Numbered from the stretch's first letter, positions 33,681-43,689 are shown. The stretch: DNA of 64,000 nucleotides from Methanobacteriota archaeon (GCA_016841665.1 JAENYT010000001.1:62001-126000); one strand, 5' to 3'. Notes: a model not told the origin generated them from the letters alone. Numbers and translations: made by a program.

Positions 33681-35843
33681 TTGATCCACGTGCTCCTTGT
33701 TGACGACGAACCTGTCCTTCTGCTCACGACCAAAACCTTTCTGGAAAAGCGCAACCCCGATATCCAGTGCGACACCTGCCAGTCTGCCCCGGAAGCCCTC
33801 GACAAGCTTGCTGCCACCACCTATGATGCGATCATTTCTGATTATGAGATGCCGGTCATGGATGGGATCTCCTTTCTCAAAGAGGTTCGTGCCCGGTTCG
33901 GTGAGATCCCCTTCATCCTCTTCACCGGAAGGGGCCGGGAAGAGGTGGTCATCGAGGCGCTGAACAACGGTGCTGATTTTTACCTGCAGAAAGGTGTCGA
34001 GCCGTCATCGCAGTTTGCTGAGCTCGGGCACAAAGTCCGGCATGCGGTGGCACGGATACGTGCAGAGGAGTCGTTGCGGATATCGGAGGAGATGTTTGGC
34101 AAGGCCTTCTATTCCAATCCCCATGTGATGACGATCTCCATCCTTGAAACCGGTGAATATGTCGATGTGAATGAAGCGTTCGAGTCGATCATGGGATACA
34201 GCAGGGAGGAGGCGATTGGAAGGACGTCCATCGATCTTGGCTCATGGTGGGACCCTGCGGATCGGCCTCCGATCGTGGAAATACTCAAGAGGGATAATCA
34301 AATCAGGGATTACGTGGCGAATTTTAAGAACAGGTCGGGGGATAAACTGACCTGGAAGGTGTCCGGGGACGTCATCGAATTACAGGGCAGGCCCCATGTC
34401 ATCTGGGCTTTTACCGACATCACCGCACGAAAACAGGCCGAAGAGCGCTTGCGGCTGGCACAGCGTGCGGGCAGAGTCGGCGTGTTTGACTGGAACCTCG
34501 AGACCGGTGATGCGGTCTGGACGTCGGAACTGGAAGCGCTGTTCGGCCTGCCGGAGGGATCGTTCGAGGGAACGTACCAGGGGTGGGCCCGGCGGGTGTA
34601 TCCCGAGGATCTCGAGCAGCTGGCGTCATTTTTCCAGGAATGGATGCACTCCGACCGGTTGGAAGAATCCTGGGAATACCGCTTTTTCCGCGAAGATGGG
34701 GAGCTGCGCTGGATGGAGGCGAAAGCCACCATCATTCGTGGCCCGGAGGGGCAGGCTCTGCGCATGATCGGCACCAATCTGGATATTACCGAACGAAAGC
34801 AGGCCGAAGAATCCCTCAAGAGGAGTGAAGACCAGTACCGCCAGTTCTTTGAACAGGATTTGACCGGAGATTTGATCACCACCATTGATGGGCGCATCCT
34901 CGCGTGCAATCCCGCATTTGTTGAGATATTTGGGTTTAATTCCATCCAAGATACTCTGGATTCCAATATTGTGGAGACCTATCAATCACCGGAGGATCGG
35001 AGACGGTTTCTGGAGCGGTTGAAACGTGATAAAAAAATTGTAAATTTCAGCGAAATACGGAAAAGGAAGGATGGTTCCCTCATCTATGTGGTGGAGAACG
35101 TGTTTGGAAGGTTTGATGAAAATGGCGAATTGATCGATATTCGGGGCTATTGTTACGACGATTCAGAGCGAACACGTGCGGAAGAAGCCCTGAAAGAGGC
35201 GAATAAAAAGCTCAACCTGCTCACCAGCATTACCCGCCACGACATCCTCAACCAGGTGACTGCTCTGAAAGGGTACCTGCACCTTGTAAAGGAGTATCAT
35301 TTCTCCAACCCTGATGGACTGCAGATGCTCAGGCAGCTTGATACGATCGCGGATACCATCCGGAGCCAGATCACCTTCACCGGTGACTACCAGCATATGG
35401 GCGAGCAGGATCCGATGTGGCAGAATGTGGGAAGGATCATAGAAAATGCGTCGGAAAATGTCAGGTTGAACGGGGCGCACCTGAATGTCACCATCAATTC
35501 CCTGGAAATTTTTGCCGATCCGATGCTTGAAAAAGTCTTCTTTAACCTCCTTGACAACGCAATAGCACACGGGGGGCGGGTTACAGAAGTCAGGGTAATG
35601 TTCCACGCAAACGGCAACGAAGGTGTCATTGTGGTTGAGGATGATGGCCTTGGCATACCTTTGGACATGAAACAGAGAATATTTGATAGGGGCGTCGGCA
35701 CCGCCACCGGATATGGCCTGTTTCTGGTGAAAGGGATCCTTGGTATCACGGGGATGACCATTCGCGAGAGGGGCGAAGAAGGGAAAGGGGCAAGGTTTGA
35801 GATCGAGGTGCCGGCCGGAAAATGGCGAATTACGGAAAATTGA
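33681..35843 (+). CDS. Hybrid response regulator / PAS / histidine kinase
   Basis: A 720-residue soluble signalling protein. An N-terminal receiver domain (1-118) has the acidic pair D8-D9, phosphoacceptor D54 in SDYEMPVMDG, T82 in FTGRG and K104. Three PAS domains follow (about 135-250, 258-375 and 385-500), each ending in a TxR/K linker such as DITERKQAEE. The histidine-phosphotransfer helix has RHDILNQVTALKGYL (His about 520), then the HATPase with NLLDNAIAHGG and EDDGLGIP, and GYGLFLVKGIL. The start is TTG, supported by AAAGGAGGG 6 bases upstream. No membrane segment: it probably senses internal redox or ligand signals. Confidence 0.92.
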   Translation: MIHVLLVDDEPVLLLTTKTFLEKRNPDIQCDTCQSAPEALDKLAATTYDAIISDYEMPVMDGISFLKEVRARFGEIPFILFTGRGREEVVIEALNNGADFYLQKGVEPSSQFAELGHKVRHAVARIRAEESLRISEEMFGKAFYSNPHVMTISILETGEYVDVNEAFESIMGYSREEAIGRTSIDLGSWWDPADRPPIVEILKRDNQIRDYVANFKNRSGDKLTWKVSGDVIELQGRPHVIWAFTDITARKQAEERLRLAQRAGRVGVFDWNLETGDAVWTSELEALFGLPEGSFEGTYQGWARRVYPEDLEQLASFFQEWMHSDRLEESWEYRFFREDGELRWMEAKATIIRGPEGQALRMIGTNLDITERKQAEESLKRSEDQYRQFFEQDLTGDLITTIDGRILACNPAFVEIFGFNSIQDTLDSNIVETYQSPEDRRRFLERLKRDKKIVNFSEIRKRKDGSLIYVVENVFGRFDENGELIDIRGYCYDDSERTRAEEALKEANKKLNLLTSITRHDILNQVTALKGYLHLVKEYHFSNPDGLQMLRQLDTIADTIRSQITFTGDYQHMGEQDPMWQNVGRIIENASENVRLNGAHLNVTINSLEIFADPMLEKVFFNLLDNAIAHGGRVTEVRVMFHANGNEGVIVVEDDGLGIPLDMKQRIFDRGVGTATGYGLFLVKGILGITGMTIRERGEEGKGARFEIEVPAGKWRITEN

Positions 35844-36207
35844 TGGTACAAATCTTCTAGTTTTTTAATTTCCATATTTAGCGGATTTCTGTTACACGTG
35901 AGCGCCAGGATAATGGCCGTCCGGTTTCAACCGCAAGAAGAAAACGTCTCATTTCCACGACGAATGCTTTATTGCTGGCGGCGTAAGTCTGGATGCCGAT
36001 ACCTCCGTCCGGCGGACTTCTCGCCATTCCGGGTGCATGCAGTGACTGCAGGGCTGATTGACCGCACACCCTCGAGACCGTGAAGACGGATGGTCCCCTC
36101 GACGCCGGACGAGCTCGCCCTGTGGATCGCTCAAGCCGCGGGTGTGGGTCTGGAGTGCTGTCGGCTGATGCAGAACATTATTCACCAATGTTCCGGAATA
36201 TGGTCCT
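35844..36207. other. Intergenic stretch without a supported gene
   Basis: ORFs here are short with implausible composition; I see no gene or repeat. The promoter of the DUF169 gene should lie in the last 100 bases, but no clear TATA box is visible. Confidence 0.3.
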
Positions 36208-36978
36208 ATGGATACCGCACTGCGAGACACCTTTACACAACTCTGGGAGAGATACTTTCCGGGGGCAGAGCTCCCGGTCACGTTCGAGATCGGCGGGAGT
36301 GCCGAAGGACTCAAGAGAGCCCCTGCTCCGAAAGGCTGGCGGTGTTTCGTCTGCGATCTCGCAAAGGTGAGAAAAGGAACGAGCCTCGTCTTCGATGAGA
36401 ATTCGATCGGGTGCCGTGGGGGAAGGTTCTACCTGGGCTATGATGTCGAGCGGTTTCCTGATTTCCGCTACTTCCTCTCCTATGGGAAACCCGGCGTGAT
36501 CGAGGGAGAACGCTACAAGCGGACGCCGGAGATCGTGGATGAACTCGACCGAACGAACGTCCGGATACCCTCAACGGGAAAGGACATCGTCTTCAAGCGC
36601 TGGGACCGCCTGACGGACGCGGACAGTCCGGACGCTGTGGTCTTCTTCGCACGGCCGGAAGTGCTCTCGGGCCTTTTCACACTTGCAAACTTCGACCAGA
36701 CCGATCCTTACGGCGTGATCTGCCCGTTCGGTGCCGGCTGCAGCTCGATCTTCCACTACCCCTGGCTCGAGCAGCAGAAAGAGAACCCGAAGGCGGTGCT
36801 CGGGATGTTCGACCCTTCTGCACGGCCCTGTGTACCCCCTGATATCCTGACGATGGCTGTCCCCATGAAGAAGTTTGAAACCATGATAGGGTTCATGGAA
36901 GAGAGTTTCCTCACGACGGGTTCCTGGGAAAAGGTGATGAAGAAGATTGTCCGGAGCAATGCACTCCATTCATCTTAA
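36208..36978 (+). CDS. DUF169 family protein
   Basis: A 256-residue soluble protein. It resembles DUF169 proteins of methanogens and other anaerobes: RCFVCDLAKVRKGTSLVFDE near residue 44, CRGGRFYLGY, VVFFARPEVLSGLFTLANF, and CPFGAGCSSIFHYPW near 180. Conserved cysteines at several positions suggest metal or cofactor binding; function is unknown. It stands alone between kinase and hydrolase genes. Confidence 0.85.
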   Translation: MDTALRDTFTQLWERYFPGAELPVTFEIGGSAEGLKRAPAPKGWRCFVCDLAKVRKGTSLVFDENSIGCRGGRFYLGYDVERFPDFRYFLSYGKPGVIEGERYKRTPEIVDELDRTNVRIPSTGKDIVFKRWDRLTDADSPDAVVFFARPEVLSGLFTLANFDQTDPYGVICPFGAGCSSIFHYPWLEQQKENPKAVLGMFDPSARPCVPPDILTMAVPMKKFETMIGFMEESFLTTGSWEKVMKKIVRSNALHSS

Positions 36979-37049
36979 AATGGCAGATCCACGCCGATAA
37001 GATTGAAACAACCGATAGTACGATTGAAAAAAGTGGCTGGATGAGGTGA

Positions 37050-37808
37050 TCAGCCGAGTGTCCGGTTAAAGAATGTCACCATCTCTCCGTAGGCGTCCTG
37101 GGCAACGAAACTCTCCGAGAGTTGTCCGTCCTGGACCATGAACCCGTGCGGTTCACCCTGGTAGACTTTGAGCTCGAAGTACTTTCCGGCTGCATCAAGA
37201 TCAGTTGCATACTGGTAGATATCGGCCACCGGGCTTGCCTGGTCTGCGGTGCCGTGGATGATCAGCATGGGATCTTCGCTCTCACCGATGAAATCTGCCG
37301 GTGGTGTCCCGTTTGCCGGCCCGCCTGAGTAGGGGAAGCCGTACCAGGCCACTGCCGAATCGAATTCTTCTATATGGGGCAGGAAGAGCATGGTGTAACG
37401 TCCTCCCGCACAGAACCCGGTCAGGCCGAGGCTGCTCGCGTTGACGTCGGAACGGGTTTCGAGGTAGGTGATCGCGTCCCTGATCAGCGCCTCCATCGTG
37501 TCATCTTGCGGGGACTGCTCAAAGGTCTGCCACTCGGGGGCGATGACGACAAAGCCTTCCCCTGCAAAGCGGTCCACCATCTCCTCGTATCCGGGTTCAA
37601 GGCCGTTGAACGAGTGGATCAGCACTACCGCCGGATACGGTCCGCCTTCAACCGGGGCTGCGGTGTAGGCCGGATAGGTCTGGCCTCCGCTCTCGATATC
37701 CACCGTCGTCCCGTTACCCACTCCGCCATCGCTTCCGTCACCGGGGCTGACGCACCCGGCGATAATGAGCAGGGCGACCATCGATGCTACCACTACAATG
37801 CTTCTCAT
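37050..37808 (-). CDS. Dienelactone hydrolase-family lipoprotein
   Basis: A 252-residue alpha/beta hydrolase. The signal segment ends in a lipobox, LLIIAGC, so it is probably lipid-anchored outside the cell. The nucleophile elbow is GFCAGGRYT (Cys, as in dienelactone hydrolases), with the Asp in HGTADQASP and the His in EPHGFMV. AAAGGAGGGG precedes the ATG at 37808; the longer frame upstream is spurious. Physiological substrate unknown. Confidence 0.9.
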   Translation of the reverse strand: MRSIVVVASMVALLIIAGCVSPGDGSDGGVGNGTTVDIESGGQTYPAYTAAPVEGGPYPAVVLIHSFNGLEPGYEEMVDRFAGEGFVVIAPEWQTFEQSPQDDTMEALIRDAITYLETRSDVNASSLGLTGFCAGGRYTMLFLPHIEEFDSAVAWYGFPYSGGPANGTPPADFIGESEDPMLIIHGTADQASPVADIYQYATDLDAAGKYFELKVYQGEPHGFMVQDGQLSESFVAQDAYGEMVTFFNRTLG

Positions 37809-38230
37809 ATACTCCCCTCCTTTGCGGGATGCGTCCCTATCCTGACTCCCCGCATATAATGATATCCCGGGGCGGACGGGTCTCCCGACAGTGCGGTTCC
37901 CCGGAAAAATTCCGTGCACCAGTGCCGCCTGACGAAGTTCGCCCAGGGGTGTTTCGCGCCTTTTTCATCAGCAGGAAGGCACACAGACGCATACGGTAGC
38001 CCTGAACCGCCCGCCATCCAACCCGATGGAGGAAGAGCACGGTGATGATCGGATCCTGTACCCCCCCTGCACCGTACGCCACACTCGATGCGTTCCCGGT
38101 GCTCGGAAGCACCCGTACCGGGTACCGCCGCCGACAGCACCTGCAGGGGAAGGAGACGGCGGAGTATCCTGTCTTTCGTTTCGCTGGTGTCCCTCCACAG
38201 TAGAGAGATCATAGACGTTATCAGGGTCCG
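37809..38230. other. Divergent intergenic region without a supported gene
   Basis: Several short ORFs overlap in all frames, none with protein-like features. It contains the divergent upstream regions of the hydrolase and the TPR lipoprotein. Confidence 0.3.
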
Positions 38231-38777
38231 ATGAAAGAACCAACTCCAATGAGGCTGGCGGGGCTCCTCATCGTTCTTGTAGTGTTCGCATCGGTGAGCT
38301 GCGGCTGCTTGGCTGCCCCGGGAGAAACCGTGCCCACCAGATCTCCCGGCGCCCGGTCCAGCCGTATCCGGCCAGGTGCCTTATCTCGATGGCCAGCAGC
38401 AGGTTGCGGTCTCGTTCGCCGTCAGGGAAGAGGGTGACGAACAACAGAATACGGAGGCGCAGGAGTGGTTCTACCGGGGCCTTGCACTCAATGCGCAGAA
38501 CGGCCAGTATGAACCGGCGCTCGAATGTTTTGACCGCGCTCTTGCCCTCGACCCCGCATATGCGGAGGTCTGGCTAGCGAAGGGTATCTGTCTCTTCAAT
38601 CTGCGGCGATACGATGAATCGCTTGCAGCCCTCGATACGGCACTCGAGATCGACCCCGGGATGGCGGCAGCGTGGCATATGAAGGGGATGGTCTTCAGCA
38701 CGATTGGTCGGTATGAGGAAGCGCAGGAGTGTTACATGAGCGCCGCAACCCTTGATCCCGGGTATACAGGAGAGTAA
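38231..38777 (+). pseudogene. TPR-repeat lipoprotein, frameshifted
   Basis: The first frame encodes a signal peptide with lipobox (LVVFASVSCGC) and then goes out of frame. The second frame, open from about 38319, encodes DLPAPGPAVSGQVPYLDGQ and then two to three tetratricopeptide repeats (EWFYRGLALNAQNGQYEPAL, AEVWLAKGICLFNLRRYDES, AAWHMKGMVFSTIGRYEEAQ). A one-base change between about 38325 and 38350 would join them into one exported TPR protein of about 180 residues. Either a sequence error or a decayed gene. Confidence 0.7.
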
Positions 38778-38875
38778 CGTACAGGCATTCGACGATTGAA
38801 TGCAGAACGGTGCGGCGGTACCGGTACGCGGAATGCCGGTGGATTCAGGGATTCCAGTGGTTTTTTACATCAATT

Positions 38876-39448
38876 CTATCCAGCCCGTCGCCGGGATCTG
38901 GTCCTCACCGTCCCCTCCCCCGGCACGGTGACGCACCCCGCGTCTCCCGGAGCGTCCGATGTACCCCAGACCACATCGAGGATCTGGCCCTCAAAATCCT
39001 TGCCCTGTTGCAGGCATGCTCTTCGCACCTCCTTGAGCCCCGAGCGATCGCCGATCTTCATGAGCGAAGCCGCTGCCATGATCCGGCATTCTTCGTCGTC
39101 ATCGTGCCGCATCTTCTCGATGAGCAGGTGCACGATGCGGGATTTCTGCCCGTTCGAGAAGATAGAGATGGCGGGGGGCGGCGTGGAACCTTTTTTGCGG
39201 TTATTGGCCGGATGATAGAGCGTTGCTTCCGGCTGGAAGAGTGCTCCGAGCGCCATCATTGCCCGCACCCGCAATGCGTGGTCGGCATCCCCCGATGCAT
39301 CGAGCAATTGTGCAATGCGAGGGACGCCGATTTCCGTGAGGATCTGTGCAGCACGCTTTTTTCTGGTGAAGCTGCCGGAGAACAGCATCGCGATCAATGT
39401 CTGGAACGAATCTATGTCTGGTGCGTTCCCGGAATCATGCATGGTCAT
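38876..39448 (-). CDS. HEAT-repeat-like protein
   Basis: About 190 residues, soluble, mostly helical. It contains HEAT-like helical pairs: RKKRAAQILTEIGVPRIAQL, HALRVRAMMALGALFQ, and EECRIMAAASLMKIGDRSGL followed by KEVRRACLQQ. These proteins are protein-binding scaffolds. I place the start at 39448 (MTMHDSGN) because GGTGATG lies just before and a TATA element (GGTATATTATGC, about 39480-39491) fits a short leader; an ATG at 39472 is possible. Confidence 0.75.
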   Translation of the reverse strand: MTMHDSGNAPDIDSFQTLIAMLFSGSFTRKKRAAQILTEIGVPRIAQLLDASGDADHALRVRAMMALGALFQPEATLYHPANNRKKGSTPPPAISIFSNGQKSRIVHLLIEKMRHDDDEECRIMAAASLMKIGDRSGLKEVRRACLQQGKDFEGQILDVVWGTSDAPGDAGCVTVPGEGTVRTRSRRRAG

Positions 39449-39801
39449 CACCCAATAAAAAAGCGGCTTCATCGCGGATGCATAATATACCTTTGCCCGT
39501 CATTTCCTCGTCGGGAACGGAAGAGGGTAGCTGGGTGGGGGACCGGTCAAATATCAAGCGCTGCAACGAGATTTCGGCGAGGTCCCTGTTCGGTGATGAC
39601 GGTGATGAATGGTCCGGTAAAAGGAGTGTATTCACATATATGGGCGAGAAATTCCGGTGGAATGTGATATTTTTACGGGAAAAAACTGTGAATTATACAG
39701 CGATAACAGACATTCGGGCAATGAAGCCACATGTGATGGAGGCGGTGCCGACGCATGGCCCCTGAAGGGCGGTTCCTGCAACACCATATGGGAGGAGCTC
39801 C
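39449..39801. other. Intergenic stretch; promoter of the HEAT protein only
   Basis: Apart from the minus-strand TATA element near 39480-39491 I see no gene or repeat. A plus-strand AT-rich stretch (39660-39715) has no start of a recognisable gene. Confidence 0.3.
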
Positions 39802-40572
39802 TCAATACTCCTGCCGGCGTACTCGGTGCCTCTTCAGCGCTCCCCTGTCAAACACGTAAACCGTGACCGCCTCGCCGCGCTCAAATTCCCTCATCTGCTG
39901 ATCGTACACCTTTCGCACCGGCCTGAGATTGTTCTGTTTGAAAAACGCAAGGCAGAATGTATAGAATGCTATCTCTTTTTCCAAAAAATCCCTCTCATAA
40001 CTGGTAGTTTCATCGGCGATGCATCTACATTCCTCCTCGCTGAGATGCGCATGGTATTCCCCGTGTTCGTTCAGTCCTGCTATCTGCCGCCAGTCATGCA
40101 TTCCGTCTTCGCCCCATTCCCGGTGGAGCATGTAGGGGTAGACGCGGCAGATCCTGAACCTCTGTGCGTAGATGCGGCAGCGTTTGTCTTCAAGAAATAT
40201 GCAGTCCCCGTTCTCCCTGCACCGAAGCGCATACCCGGAGACATAGAAATTCCCGTGCTGGTCGCAGAGCTCAAAATCGGGGGCGGGGATGAGTGCACCG
40301 GCATCGACGCGCAGGCACCGCTCCACATCGTCGTCGAGGAGAAAGACATGGCCGTTGAATTCCCTGGTACAGCACCTGCCGCAACAGGTGCAGGAGAACC
40401 CGACATCCCTGATGATCCAGATAAATTTTTCTTCTGGAAATCCTGAGAGTTCTTCGAGTTCTCTGGAAAGTTCCTCAATTTTCTGTGGTATCGCACGAAG
40501 TGATGTGATAGACGGCACGGCATCACCGGGAATGAAACGGTATTTTTCTTTGGGCGTGGATCTGGTGTGCAT
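39802..40572 (-). CDS. YkgJ-family cysteine cluster protein
   Basis: About 256 residues of the Fe-S/Zn cysteine-cluster (CxxCxxCC) family. The cluster motif is CTCCGRCC near residue 62, then CRENGDCIFLEDKRCRIY and FRICRVYPYMLHREW, giving about eight conserved cysteines. The second half is a basic, aromatic-rich tail that I do not recognise. I chose MHTRSTPKEKYRF at 40572; the frame is open to 40614. Family members are of unknown function, perhaps metal trafficking. Confidence 0.8.
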   Translation of the reverse strand: MHTRSTPKEKYRFIPGDAVPSITSLRAIPQKIEELSRELEELSGFPEEKFIWIIRDVGFSCTCCGRCCTREFNGHVFLLDDDVERCLRVDAGALIPAPDFELCDQHGNFYVSGYALRCRENGDCIFLEDKRCRIYAQRFRICRVYPYMLHREWGEDGMHDWRQIAGLNEHGEYHAHLSEEECRCIADETTSYERDFLEKEIAFYTFCLAFFKQNNLRPVRKVYDQQMREFERGEAVTVYVFDRGALKRHRVRRQEY

Positions 40573-40637
40573 GCACCCATGATTCAGGGTGCCCGGGATC
40601 GCCTCCGGACGCATTGTATCAACGGCACCGGCAGTGC

Positions 40638-40823
40638 CTATTCATCGAAATAGATGAAATTGATCTCGTCTTCGGTGTCCAGCTGCTCCTCTTCGTCATA
40701 GTCCTTGGGAGCAGAGGAGATCAGGAGAAGTCCCGCACCGGCGATGACGAGCACGACGCCTATCATCGGATTGAACAGGAATGCGAGGATGCCTGTGATC
40801 ACCAGTGCAACGCCCAGCTTCAT
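40638..40823 (-). CDS. Small two-helix membrane protein
   Basis: A 61-residue protein with two hydrophobic helices (MKLGVALVITGILAFLF and GVVLVIAGAGLLLISS) and a very acidic tail (DYDEEEQLDTEDEINFIYFDE, positions 41-61). GGTGG lies about 12 bases before the ATG. It stands alone between two larger genes. Function unknown; the composition is convincing for a real small membrane protein. Confidence 0.65.
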   Translation of the reverse strand: MKLGVALVITGILAFLFNPMIGVVLVIAGAGLLLISSAPKDYDEEEQLDTEDEINFIYFDE

Positions 40824-40959
40824 CAGTCTCTACCACCGAATGGTATCCAAGACGTCTTCATAGTTTTTCTATGGGCAGATGAACCATCACAGGAGGGCCC
40901 CCGCCTCCATGCACCGCGCAACAACAAATAAAACCGGCCGGCACCATGGATCACCAGCG

Positions 40960-41726
40960 ATGTGCGACGACATGGCATGCATTCTTGCCGAAGAAGACCT
41001 TCTCCGCCTCTCCCGGAGCATCACGGTTATCGGCGATATCGCCATTCTCTCCCTCCCCTCCGGCATCGATACATCCCTCTGGGATATGGCCGACGCGCTC
41101 ATTGCACAGAGTAAGAACATACGCACGGTGCTCAATAAGGTCACCGGGCTGGAAGGCGACCACCGGGTTGCCCGGTACCAAATCCTTGCGGGTAGCGGAA
41201 CCGTCACGGTCCACCGTGAATTCGGGTTTTCCTACGCACTGGACGCGAGGGAGGTTTTTTTCAACCCCCGCCTTGCCTCCGAGAGGAGGAGAGTTGCCGT
41301 TCAGGTTTCTCCCGGAGAGGAGGTGCTGGTCCCCTTCGCCGGGGTCGGGCCCTTCGTGGTGCCTGCGGCGGCGAGGGGAGCGCGGGTGGTTGCCGTGGAA
41401 AAGAATCCCGCGGCATGCCGTTGGCTCTCCGCAAACTGCCGCACCAATGGCGTGGATGGGCTCGTTTGTGTGCACGAAACCGATGCCGCCTTCCTCCCCG
41501 GCCTGTGATCCCCACGCCGTACGGGATGGATGGCATGTTTTCGCGGATAGCACCGATGATCAGGCGGGGAGGTATGATCCATTCCTATACCTTCAAGAAA
41601 CGCCACCAGATCCCCGGTCTTCTCAGAGGGTTTGAGGAGGAGGGGTACGATGTCCTCACCGCCCGCCGGTGTGGCAACGTGGCGCCGTGTGTGAGCCGCT
41701 GGGTGTTCGACCTGAAGAAGGCATGA
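40960..41726 (+). pseudogene. Trm5/TYW2-like tRNA methyltransferase, frameshifted
   Basis: A class I SAM-dependent methyltransferase of the Trm5 family. Frame one (40960-41508) has VIGDIAILSLPSG, KNIRTVLNKVTGLEGDHRV, HREFGFSYALDAREVFFNPR, LASERRRVA, and the SAM site VLVPFAGVGPFVVPAAARGA. It stops at AAFLPGL. The remainder, VIPTPYGMDGMFSRIAPM to RCGNVAPCVSRWVFDLKKA, continues in another frame to 41726. Expected family sequence suggests a few bases are missing near 41505, so a real deletion is likelier than a single-base error. It may be a nonfunctional paralogue, short for Trm5. Confidence 0.85.
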
Positions 41727-41734
41727 TCGGCAGA

Positions 41735-42433
41735 TTATATCCTCCCCACGGGCATGATGTAGAGCGGCATTTCGTCCGGTGAGAGGTTCAGGAGCCGCTG
41801 TACCTTAGCATCTTCAAATGCCCCTATCGATACCGTCCCCAGGTCCAGGGAGACTGCCTGGAGATAGATGTTCTGGGCAGCATGTCCTGCCTCCATGTGT
41901 ACATAGCGGATCCCGCGGTCACCGTATTTACTCGTCGTGCGGTCCGGTATCGCACAGATCACGATATTGGCCGGAGCATCCCCCACCGCAGGCTGGGAAA
42001 GGGCTGCGGTGCGTAACCCGGAAGAGATATCTCCGTCGATAATTCGGTGGATCTCGTGCCCCTCGGGGACATAGCGGTATAAGCCGGGCTCTATGTCGTC
42101 CACGCTGCGCACCACCACATACACCTCGAGGGGGTAGAGCGCTCCTGCCGAGGGAGCGGTTCGGTACCCAGCCGGGTCGGTGATTCCCTGCGATGCCCAG
42201 AGCAATTGCCCGATTTCCTCAATTTTCAGTGATCCCTCTGAAAAATTGCGCACCGATCTCCTCTCTGTCAGTGCCTCCTCGATTGAGGTCTCACTCTCAT
42301 TCACCAATTCCGGAAGTTCGAGTACCGTTGCTTCTCTCATCTGGATCTCCTCCTGTGGACGGTCTTCGAGGCATCCCGTGCCGAGGGCGATCGTCACTAG
42401 GGCGATGCCTGCGATGGCAAGAACCGGGTTCAT
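41735..42433 (-). CDS. SagB-type nitroreductase-family lipoprotein
   Basis: 232 residues. An N-terminal signal segment ends in a lipobox, ALGTGC, so it should be exported and lipid-anchored. The body is an FMN-dependent nitroreductase of the SagB-type dehydrogenase group: EEALTERRSVRNFSEGSLK, LLWASQGITD, RTAPSAGALYPLEVYVV, HMEAGHAAQNIYLQA and IMPVGRI at the very end. GGAGGTGGG precedes the ATG at 42433. Substrate unknown. Confidence 0.9.
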   Translation of the reverse strand: MNPVLAIAGIALVTIALGTGCLEDRPQEEIQMREATVLELPELVNESETSIEEALTERRSVRNFSEGSLKIEEIGQLLWASQGITDPAGYRTAPSAGALYPLEVYVVVRSVDDIEPGLYRYVPEGHEIHRIIDGDISSGLRTAALSQPAVGDAPANIVICAIPDRTTSKYGDRGIRYVHMEAGHAAQNIYLQAVSLDLGTVSIGAFEDAKVQRLLNLSPDEMPLYIMPVGRI

Positions 42434-42648
42434 TGTCCCACCTCCCGCGCAGTCATGGTCGCGCAACCCAGCAAATGGAATCCAGCTATTTAATGGGATC
42501 GCTCTTCCGGTGATGATCTCCACATATGCGGTCTTGTGGCTCTTTTTCACGATTTTGATGCCATATCATCCGAAAACGTTCAAGGTATAGTGCTGCCTTA
42601 ATACAATGGAATTTATACTTCCCATACAAACCGCTTGAGCGAAGTGAA

Positions 42649-43554
42649 ATGACCTGGAAGGTACCCGCATTCACAAATAATCACTACTTCGCCTTTTTTA
42701 TCCTCATCATTTCGGTGAATGCCTCAATTGGCTATATGACATGGGAGGCGCAGGGGGTTGAGGTCACCGAGCTGCAGCTTGAGGGAGCGCCGCGGGGCAT
42801 CGTGTTCATCGCGGATCCACACCTGAAGGCGAGCAATCTGGACCACGTGCATGCGGTTATCGAGGAGATCAATCGTCTGCAGCCTTCGGTAGTGCTGATC
42901 GGGGGTGATTTCGTCTACGGTGAAGATCCGGATCTCGGGCTCCAGGAGATCTGGCGCGAGATCGATGCCCCCGTCTATGCCGTGCTGGGCAACCACGACT
43001 ATAAGGCGGGAATTGATGCATCCACCGGGATAGAAAAGGTATCCGCCCTTTCGGGTGCGAGTCTGTGTCCGGATTGCTATGATGTGCACTGTCTCCGGGA
43101 CCCTGCGACAGACCTCGCATTCGGCGACGAGGTGGAAGCGGCACTGGAAGAGAACGGGGTGACCGTCCTGCGCAATGAGATCGTGGAGCTCGACCTCGAG
43201 GGAGAAAACCTGGTGCTCGTGGGTGTGGACGATGGCTGGGCGGGCGTGGCCGATCCGCCAGAGCTGCAGCCTTCCGACGCCTTCACCATCTACATGATCC
43301 ATGAACCGGAGTGCCGGGCGAACTGGGACTGCGATCTCATCCTTGCCGGGCATACCCATGGCGGGCAGTTTAATTCACCCGTTATCCAGTTGCTCAATGA
43401 TGCAGGGCTCCTTGAACTGAGCGGCCAAAAAATGGGTGAGAAATCCCCAACCTTTATCAGCCGCGGCATCGGCACATCCAACTTCGATATGGAACTGCGG
43501 TTCTTCTGTTGCCCCGAAATTGTTGTCATCAACCCTCCTTCTCCCGTTCCGTGA
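42649..43554 (+). CDS. Membrane-anchored metallophosphoesterase
   Basis: A 301-residue calcineurin-like phosphoesterase. An N-terminal hydrophobic helix (YFAFFILIISVNASIGY) anchors it. Metal-binding motifs occur in order: FIADPHLK (DxH), IGGDFVYG (GD), VLGNHDYK (GNHD) and AGHTHGGQFN (GHxH). This arrangement matches the YkuE/YaeI-like phosphodiesterases, probably acting outside the membrane on lipids or nucleotides. Confidence 0.92.
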   Translation: MTWKVPAFTNNHYFAFFILIISVNASIGYMTWEAQGVEVTELQLEGAPRGIVFIADPHLKASNLDHVHAVIEEINRLQPSVVLIGGDFVYGEDPDLGLQEIWREIDAPVYAVLGNHDYKAGIDASTGIEKVSALSGASLCPDCYDVHCLRDPATDLAFGDEVEAALEENGVTVLRNEIVELDLEGENLVLVGVDDGWAGVADPPELQPSDAFTIYMIHEPECRANWDCDLILAGHTHGGQFNSPVIQLLNDAGLLELSGQKMGEKSPTFISRGIGTSNFDMELRFFCCPEIVVINPPSPVP

Positions 43555-43689
43555 GGTTTTGGACATCCTGCAGTGAATATATGTGCCGGGGGCTGAGCGG
43601 GGAAAACACCCTTCTGGCATACAATCCGGGGATTCGATGTGCACTTTCGCCCTTCACCGTCGTGCTGTGCGACCCGATCAGCCCTGAAT

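Noticed and set aside
41500-41515. Trm5-like in-frame TGA as a recoded codon
   Set aside because: The downstream homologous part is in another frame.
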